10,917 bases of DNA from Acidobacteriota bacterium (GTDB lineage Bacteria > Acidobacteriota > Thermoanaerobaculia > Gp7-AA8). The stretch covers positions 1 through 10,917 of the forward strand of contig QHVX01000077.1 of the NCBI GenBank assembly GCA_003222375.1, read 5' to 3'. Position 1 is the first letter of the stretch. Each line of letters opens with the position of its first letter. Under the pieces are notes generated by a model. It worked only from the letters and a program-made list of their open reading frames with translations, did no database searches and was not told the origin of the DNA. Both the position numbers and the translations under genes were made by a program. Below, piece by piece: positions 6,527-10,917 of this stretch.

Positions 6527-7776
6527 TGCGTTGGGTCATCGTCGGTCTGGTTTTCCTCGTTACGCTCATCAACTACCTCGACCGCCTGACAATCTCCGTT
6601 CTCGCGCCGGTGATCACCAGGGATCTCGGCCTGACAAACTTCGAATTCGGAACGATCGCCACGTGGTTTCTGCTCGCCTATACCGTCAGTCAGGCGCTGT
6701 CGGGTCGTCTTTACGATCGCATCGGAACGCGATTGGGTTTCGCTGTCTCGGTCACCATATGGTCGCTGGCGGCAATGGCTACTGCGGCCGCGCGCAGTTT
6801 CTTCAGCCTCAGCTTCTTTCGATTCATCCTCGGGCTCGGTGAAGCGGGCAACTGGCCCGGCGCGGCCAAGGCGGTTGCGGAATGGTTCCCCGTCCGCGAG
6901 CGAGCATTCGGGATGGCGATCTTCAACAGTGGTGCGGCGCTCGGGGCTGTCGTCGCACCGCCACTGATCGTCTATTTGCAACTTCATTACGGCTGGCAGT
7001 CGACGTTTCTAATGACCGGGTTTCTCGGTCTGTTGTGGTTGCCGCTGTGGCTCGGCTTGTATCGCAATCCCGTCATCCTGAGCGAAGCGAAGGATCTCAA
7101 GTCGCGTAATTTGAGATCCTTCGCCGTCTCTGCGGCTCAGGATGACGGTCATCGCTTCTCCACTCTCCTCCATCACCGCCAGTTGTGGGGAATCGTCCTT
7201 GCGCGTTTCATCACCGATCCGACGTGGTGGCTCTACATCACATGGCTCCCGAAGTATTTGAACGATGCGCGCGGATTCAGCCTCGCAAAAATCGGACTCT
7301 TCGCGTGGATTCCATACCTGGCGGCCGATGTCGGATCGCTTTCCGGCGGGTGGTTATCCGGATATCTCATCGCGCGCGGCTGGAGCGTCGATCGCGCGCG
7401 CAAGGTGGTGATCGCCGGCGCCGCTCTGCTGATGCCTGCCGGGATTTTCGCCGTCCGGGCTCAACGTGCGATGACCGCCCTCGCGCTGATGTGCGTCGTG
7501 CTCTTCGCCTTTCAGGTCTGGATCAATAACGTGCAGACGTTGCCCAGCGACTTCTTCCCGCAAGCGGCAGTGGGTTCGGTGGCCGGGCTGGGCGGGATGG
7601 GGGCGGGGATCGGCAGCATGATCTTCATCTTCGCGACCGGTTGGGTCGTCGATCATTTCTCGTACACACCCGTATTCACCGCGGCCGGTCTTCTCGGTCC
7701 ATTGGGAACTCTGCTTCTGTTCCTGCTGTCGGGACGCATTGTCCCGGTGCAGCGCATTTCGGAGGTGCCAGCATGA
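6523..7776 (+). CDS. MFS transporter, ExuT-like hexuronate/anion symporter family
   Basis: A 417-residue inner-membrane carrier with about 12 hydrophobic segments. Family marks are NYLDR in TM1 (17-21), the motif-A loop GRLYDRIGTRLGF after TM2, GEAGNWP (106-112) followed by AVAEWFP, then DPTWWLYITWLPKYLN in TM7 and AADVGSLSGGWLS in TM8. This is the anion:cation symporter branch containing ExuT/GudP-type hexuronate and sugar-acid proton symporters; glucuronate or galacturonate is the expected cargo because uxaC is in the operon. The start ATG at 6523 overlaps the SDR stop (ATGA); a second ATG at 6526 would work as well. The central cytoplasmic loop (residues 183-209) is encoded by a 79-bp palindromic repeat rather than by the family's usual loop sequence, yet the frame is kept and the second half is intact. 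Confidence 0.9.
   Translation: MMRWVIVGLVFLVTLINYLDRLTISVLAPVITRDLGLTNFEFGTIATWFLLAYTVSQALSGRLYDRIGTRLGFAVSVTIWSLAAMATAAARSFFSLSFFRFILGLGEAGNWPGAAKAVAEWFPVRERAFGMAIFNSGAALGAVVAPPLIVYLQLHYGWQSTFLMTGFLGLLWLPLWLGLYRNPVILSEAKDLKSRNLRSFAVSAAQDDGHRFSTLLHHRQLWGIVLARFITDPTWWLYITWLPKYLNDARGFSLAKIGLFAWIPYLAADVGSLSGGWLSGYLIARGWSVDRARKVVIAGAALLMPAGIFAVRAQRAMTALALMCVVLFAFQVWINNVQTLPSDFFPQAAVGSVAGLGGMGAGIGSMIFIFATGWVVDHFSYTPVFTAAGLLGPLGTLLLFLLSGRIVPVQRISEVPA
7070..7148. repeat. Palindromic REP-like element inside the transporter gene
   Basis: Outer arms CCGTCATCCTGAGC (7070-7083) and its exact complement (7135-7148) enclose inner arms GCGAAGGATCTCAA (7087-7100) and its exact complement (7111-7124). The loop is 10 nt (7101-7110), with an asymmetric bulge of 3 nt (7084-7086) against 10 nt (7125-7134). 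That is 28 perfectly paired positions in 79 bp. In the gene's frame the left arm reads VILSEAKDL and the right arm RSFAVSAAQDD. I recognise these strings as translations of a dispersed palindromic repeat common in acidobacterial and some other genomes; that is recollection, not a search. It lies wholly inside the coding sequence, in the loop between membrane segments 6 and 7. Confidence 0.88.
7761..7766 (+). promoter_or_regulatory. Ribosome binding site that fixes the lyase start
   Basis: GGAGGT lies six bases before the ATG at 7773. It supports this ATG over the in-frame start at 7641, which would add 44 residues translated from inside the transporter gene and would bury the hydrophobic N-terminus. 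Confidence 0.75.
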
Positions 7777-9659
7777 TTGTGGCCGCTCTTCTTTTCGCGG
7801 CATCGCTTCAGACGCAACCGCCGCCGTTCGCAGAATTGCTCGCGCGGCCGGTGCACTTGAAGCCGCAGCTCGAAGGCGTTCATCCGCGCGTGTTTGTCAG
7901 TGCCGAAGAAATCGAAGCGCTTCGCCAACGCGCGCGCACGACGCATCGCGAGGAATGGTCGCGCGTCCTCGCGAATCTGGCCGCATTGAAGAGTGATCCG
8001 CCGAAGCCTCCGGGATCGCAGGAGCGGCGATCACAGAACACGGTTGCCTACGCGATTGCCGAGGTGAGTCTGGCCTATGCGGTGGAGAAGAAACCGGAGT
8101 ACCTCGACGCTGCGCGAAAATGGATCTTCGCGGCCATCGATTACGAGCCGTGGGGCTACACCTACAACCTGCCCAACACCGATCTGGCCGCCGGACATCT
8201 GCTCTACGCAATCGGATGGGCCTTCGATCTTCTGTATCACGATCTGACCGAGACGGAGAGGCAACGGATCCGCAGTTCGCTCGAGCGTCATGCAGGTCTG
8301 GTCTACGACTATTTCGCAGCGAAGAAGAAACTCAATTTCACGCAGAATCACGATTTCATCACCACTTCTGGACTCGGCATCGCGGCTCTGGCGCTGATCG
8401 GCGAGTCGAAGGACGCCGAAAAATGGGCCGCGCTCGCGCGCGCGCATCATCATCGCGCCGGCCAACTGCTCAGCCCTGATGGGCACTATTACGAGGGCTT
8501 CGAGTACTGGACCTTTTCCGCGCCGTGGCTCGTCCACTTTCTCGACGCCTGGGAGCATTCGACGGGCGAGAGTCTGTGGGATCGCGACGTCTTTCGAAAC
8601 TGGAAGCTATACGTGGCGCACTCGATTCTTCCCGATGGACAGACCGTCGTCGATTTCGGCGACATCTGGGAAGGGCCTCTCACGCGGCTCCACAAAGGCG
8701 CTGACTACCCGCGCGTCTATCCTGACGGTCGTCTGCGCAGCAACTACAACATCCTCTATCGCGTTGCTGCGCGCTTGCGTGACCCGGAGACGCAAGCGGT
8801 CGCCGAGCGCTTGCGCGCATTCGGCCAGAGCAATCACGAGGAATACTGGACGTTGATCTGGCGCGATCCCTCGCTTGAAGCCGCGCCGATGACTCGAATT
8901 CCGCTGCGACATCACTTCGAAGATTCCGATGTCGCGTACATCCGAACGTCGTGGGACAAAGACGCGACCGTGCTGGCATTCAAAGCCGGCCCGCCGGAAG
9001 GACATCGCGCGTTGACGTTGCAAACAAAGGTGCCCGAATGGCGACAGAGCGCCGGGCACGCGCATCCGGATGCGAACAGCTTCATCTTCTGGGCGGCCGG
9101 CCGTTACCTGACCGGAGACACCGGATACTCGGGCATGTCTCGGGCCCAGAATCACAACACGATCACTGTGGCCGGCGTCGGACAAGGCATCGAGGGAAAG
9201 CATGATGTGTGGGCCGGGATGCCGCGCGAATCGCTCGACCGAATCCGCATCGTCGAGGCGACCCAGACTCGAATCGTAGGTGAAGCCGCCGGCGCTTATC
9301 CGAAGGAGGCGATGCTCGAGCGCTACCAGCGAGAGGTCACTCTCGATCCGAAAGGTGCACTTCAGATTCGCGATCGGATCGAGACGCGCGAAGCGAAGAA
9401 GGTCGAGTGGCATCTGAATGCCGACACTCCGTTCCTGAAGACTTCAAACGGTTTCGCAGCGGACGGTATGGACGTCGTCTCGCATCCGCCGAGCGGTTCG
9501 ACATTCGAGACGCGCCCGACGCTTGTCAAAGTCCCCGGTCGTCCCGGTTCGCTCGAGGAGGGCCCGACCGAGGAGCGTGGCGATCAGCTCGTGATCACGG
9601 CGCCGCCCGCCAGGAAGTTCGAGTTCGAGACGATTCTTCGTGTAAAGGAGAAACCATGA
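7773..9659 (+). CDS. Heparinase II/III-family polysaccharide lyase (probable exported uronate-polymer lyase)
   Basis: A 628-residue protein with a short hydrophobic N-terminus (about 1-12) that could be a signal sequence, although it lacks the usual basic residues. An alpha-helical toroid domain follows (about 45-350; DUF4962-like by appearance), then the heparinase II/III beta-sandwich (about 385-625). Likely catalytic residues are in N192-H193 (TQNHDF) and the YYEGFEYW segment (Y239, Y240, Y245). A metal site like that of heparinase II is suggested by GHAHPDAN (H429, H431, D433), GDTGY (D449) and QNHN (H461). Such enzymes cleave uronate-containing polymers (heparinoids, alginate and similar) by beta-elimination, usually in the periplasm. 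The exact PL family and substrate cannot be read from sequence. Its start overlaps the transporter stop (ATGA) and its stop overlaps uxaC. Confidence 0.85.
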   Translation: MIVAALLFAASLQTQPPPFAELLARPVHLKPQLEGVHPRVFVSAEEIEALRQRARTTHREEWSRVLANLAALKSDPPKPPGSQERRSQNTVAYAIAEVSLAYAVEKKPEYLDAARKWIFAAIDYEPWGYTYNLPNTDLAAGHLLYAIGWAFDLLYHDLTETERQRIRSSLERHAGLVYDYFAAKKKLNFTQNHDFITTSGLGIAALALIGESKDAEKWAALARAHHHRAGQLLSPDGHYYEGFEYWTFSAPWLVHFLDAWEHSTGESLWDRDVFRNWKLYVAHSILPDGQTVVDFGDIWEGPLTRLHKGADYPRVYPDGRLRSNYNILYRVAARLRDPETQAVAERLRAFGQSNHEEYWTLIWRDPSLEAAPMTRIPLRHHFEDSDVAYIRTSWDKDATVLAFKAGPPEGHRALTLQTKVPEWRQSAGHAHPDANSFIFWAAGRYLTGDTGYSGMSRAQNHNTITVAGVGQGIEGKHDVWAGMPRESLDRIRIVEATQTRIVGEAAGAYPKEAMLERYQREVTLDPKGALQIRDRIETREAKKVEWHLNADTPFLKTSNGFAADGMDVVSHPPSGSTFETRPTLVKVPGRPGSLEEGPTEERGDQLVITAPPARKFEFETILRVKEKP

Positions 9660-10917
9660 AGCCATTCATTCACGACGATTTTCTGCTCGATACGGATGTG
9701 GCCCGCGATCTCTATCACCGTTACGTCGAGCATCTCCCGATCATCGACTATCACTGCCATCTGCCGGTCGCGCACATTGCGCGCAATCATCAGTTCCGCT
9801 CCATCGCGGAGATCTGGCTCGAAGGCGATCACTACAAGTGGCGGGCGATGCGGACCAACGGAGTCGATGAGCGCTACTGCACCGGCGATACGTCCGATTG
9901 GGAAAAATTCGAGGCCTGGGCGCGGACGGTTCCGTCAACGATGCGCAACCCGCTGTATCACTGGACGCACATGGAGCTGAAGCGTCCGTTCGGCATCACC
10001 GAGCTCTTATCCGAACGCAATGCGCGCTCGATTTACGATCGCTGCAACGCGCTGCTGCGACAGCCCGAGTTTTCGACGCAGGGTCTTCTTCGCCAATTCG
10101 GTGTTGCTCTGGTCGGCACGACCGATGATCCGGCGGACTCGCTCGAGCATCATCAGGCGCTCGCTAAGACCGATGGCGATGTACGCGTCGTGCCGACATG
10201 GCGTCCCGATGCCGCGATGGCCGTCGAAGATCCCGCCGCATTCAACGTCTGGTTGGAGAGGCTGGAAGCAGCCGCCGGCATGTCGATCGGCAACTTGGCT
10301 CAACTATTCGAAGCACTCGACCGCCGGCACGCTGCATTTCACGAAGTCGGCTGCCGGATGTCCGATCATGGTCTCGAAGAGATCTACGCGGAAGAGTGGT
10401 CAGATTCCGAGGTCGCGTCGACGTTCGACCGTGCGCGCGCGAAGAAAAGTGTGGAGGCAGGCGCGGTGCGCCGATACAAATCGGCGCTGCTCCATCGCTT
10501 CGCCGTGATGGACCACGGGCGCGGCTGGGTGCAGCAATATCACCTCGGCGCCATGCGCAACAACAACTCGCGCAAGTTGCGCTCGATCGGACGGGACTCG
10601 GGTTTCGACTCCATCGGCGACTTCGAAATGGCGCGGCCGCTCGCGCGGTTCTTCGATCGCCTCGAGCAAAAGAGTCAGCTCGCGAAGACAATCCTCTACA
10701 ACCTCAACCCGCGCGACAACGAGCTCATGGCCACGATGATCGGCAATTTCCAGGACGGCTCAGTGCCGGGGAAGATGCAGTACGGCTCCGGCTGGTGGTT
10801 CCTGGATCAACTCGACGGTATGACCGCGCAGATGAAGGCATTGTCGAACATGAGTCTCTTTTCGCGTTTCATCGGCATGATCACCGACTCGCGGAGTTTC
10901 CTGTCGTACCCGCGTCA
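9656..10917 (+). CDS. uxaC: Glucuronate isomerase (uronate isomerase), 3' end missing at the window edge
   Basis: UxaC interconverts D-glucuronate with D-fructuronate and D-galacturonate with D-tagaturonate, the first cytoplasmic step of hexuronate breakdown. The N-terminus MKPFIHDDFLL leads into DYHCHLP with the metal-binding pair H33 and H35 of the amidohydrolase-like TIM barrel. Later marks are GTTDDPAD, the family signature MRNNNSR (300-306) followed by GFDSIGD, and FQDG...GKMQYGSGWWFLDQ near the end. 420 codons are present; family members are about 465-470 residues, so roughly 45-50 are cut off. GGAG at 9647-9650 lies five bases before the ATG, which overlaps the lyase stop (ATGA). It is the last visible operon gene; mannonate or tagaturonate enzymes could follow outside the window. 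Confidence 0.95.
   Translation, partial: MKPFIHDDFLLDTDVARDLYHRYVEHLPIIDYHCHLPVAHIARNHQFRSIAEIWLEGDHYKWRAMRTNGVDERYCTGDTSDWEKFEAWARTVPSTMRNPLYHWTHMELKRPFGITELLSERNARSIYDRCNALLRQPEFSTQGLLRQFGVALVGTTDDPADSLEHHQALAKTDGDVRVVPTWRPDAAMAVEDPAAFNVWLERLEAAAGMSIGNLAQLFEALDRRHAAFHEVGCRMSDHGLEEIYAEEWSDSEVASTFDRARAKKSVEAGAVRRYKSALLHRFAVMDHGRGWVQQYHLGAMRNNNSRKLRSIGRDSGFDSIGDFEMARPLARFFDRLEQKSQLAKTILYNLNPRDNELMATMIGNFQDGSVPGKMQYGSGWWFLDQLDGMTAQMKALSNMSLFSRFIGMITDSRSFLSYPR

Noticed and set aside
7070..7148. The palindrome as a transcription terminator.
   Set aside because: There is no T-run after the stem, it lies inside a coding frame that continues intact, and coupled genes follow; it fits a dispersed palindromic element better.
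7585..7620. G-rich stretch in the transporter gene as a possible G-quadruplex or regulatory element.
   Set aside because: It encodes the Gly-rich GLGGMGAGIGS membrane segment common in this transporter family, so coding constraint explains it.
7641..7772. Upstream in-frame start extending the lyase by 44 residues.
   Set aside because: It overlaps the end of the transporter, has no ribosome binding site, and would hide the hydrophobic N-terminus; the ATG at 7773 has GGAGGT six bases upstream and the same ATGA overlap as the other junctions.

Overview
The window looks like a chromosomal piece of a GC-rich Gram-negative bacterium, most likely an Acidobacteriota member. This placement is inferred from three things: an Oar-like TonB-dependent receptor with an N-terminal carboxypeptidase-regulatory-like domain and no SusD partner, a secreted S9-type peptidase beside it, and a palindromic repeat whose translation contains 'VILSEAKDL', which I recall as a common dispersed repeat in acidobacterial genomes. 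No rRNA, tRNA, CRISPR array or insertion sequence was seen.

Layout. The left 4.4 kb is read leftwards. It holds a TonB-dependent outer-membrane receptor (4429 to 1228), whose reading frame is broken near 1750-1790, followed by the start of a secreted S9-family peptidase or beta-propeller protein (1144 to the left edge). The right 6.4 kb is read rightwards as one tight operon of five genes: a ROK-family repressor (4548-5768), a short-chain dehydrogenase (5765-6526), an ExuT-like MFS hexuronate transporter (6523-7776), a heparinase II/III-type polysaccharide lyase (7773-9659), and glucuronate isomerase UxaC (9656 to the right edge, incomplete). All four junctions are ATGA overlaps. The two units diverge from a 118-bp AT-rich spacer carrying back-to-back promoters whose -35 boxes lie in one inverted repeat.

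How the genes may work together (inference). The cluster reads as a uronic-acid polysaccharide or oligosaccharide utilisation locus. The TonB receptor would bring oligosaccharides into the periplasm, the lyase would cut them, the MFS protein would import the hexuronates, UxaC would isomerise glucuronate or galacturonate to the keto-uronate, and the dehydrogenase would do a redox step on a keto-sugar acid. The ROK protein, which lacks the kinase catalytic Asp, would sense a sugar ligand and control both directions. The polymer is not identifiable from the sequence.

Main points for a second look: (1) the receptor frameshift, after which the wrong frame stays open without a stop into the peptidase gene, giving one unbroken frame from 4429 to the window edge; (2) a 79-bp palindromic element inside the transporter gene, translated in frame as the loop between the two membrane halves; (3) the four consecutive ATGA overlaps; (4) the symmetrical divergent control region.
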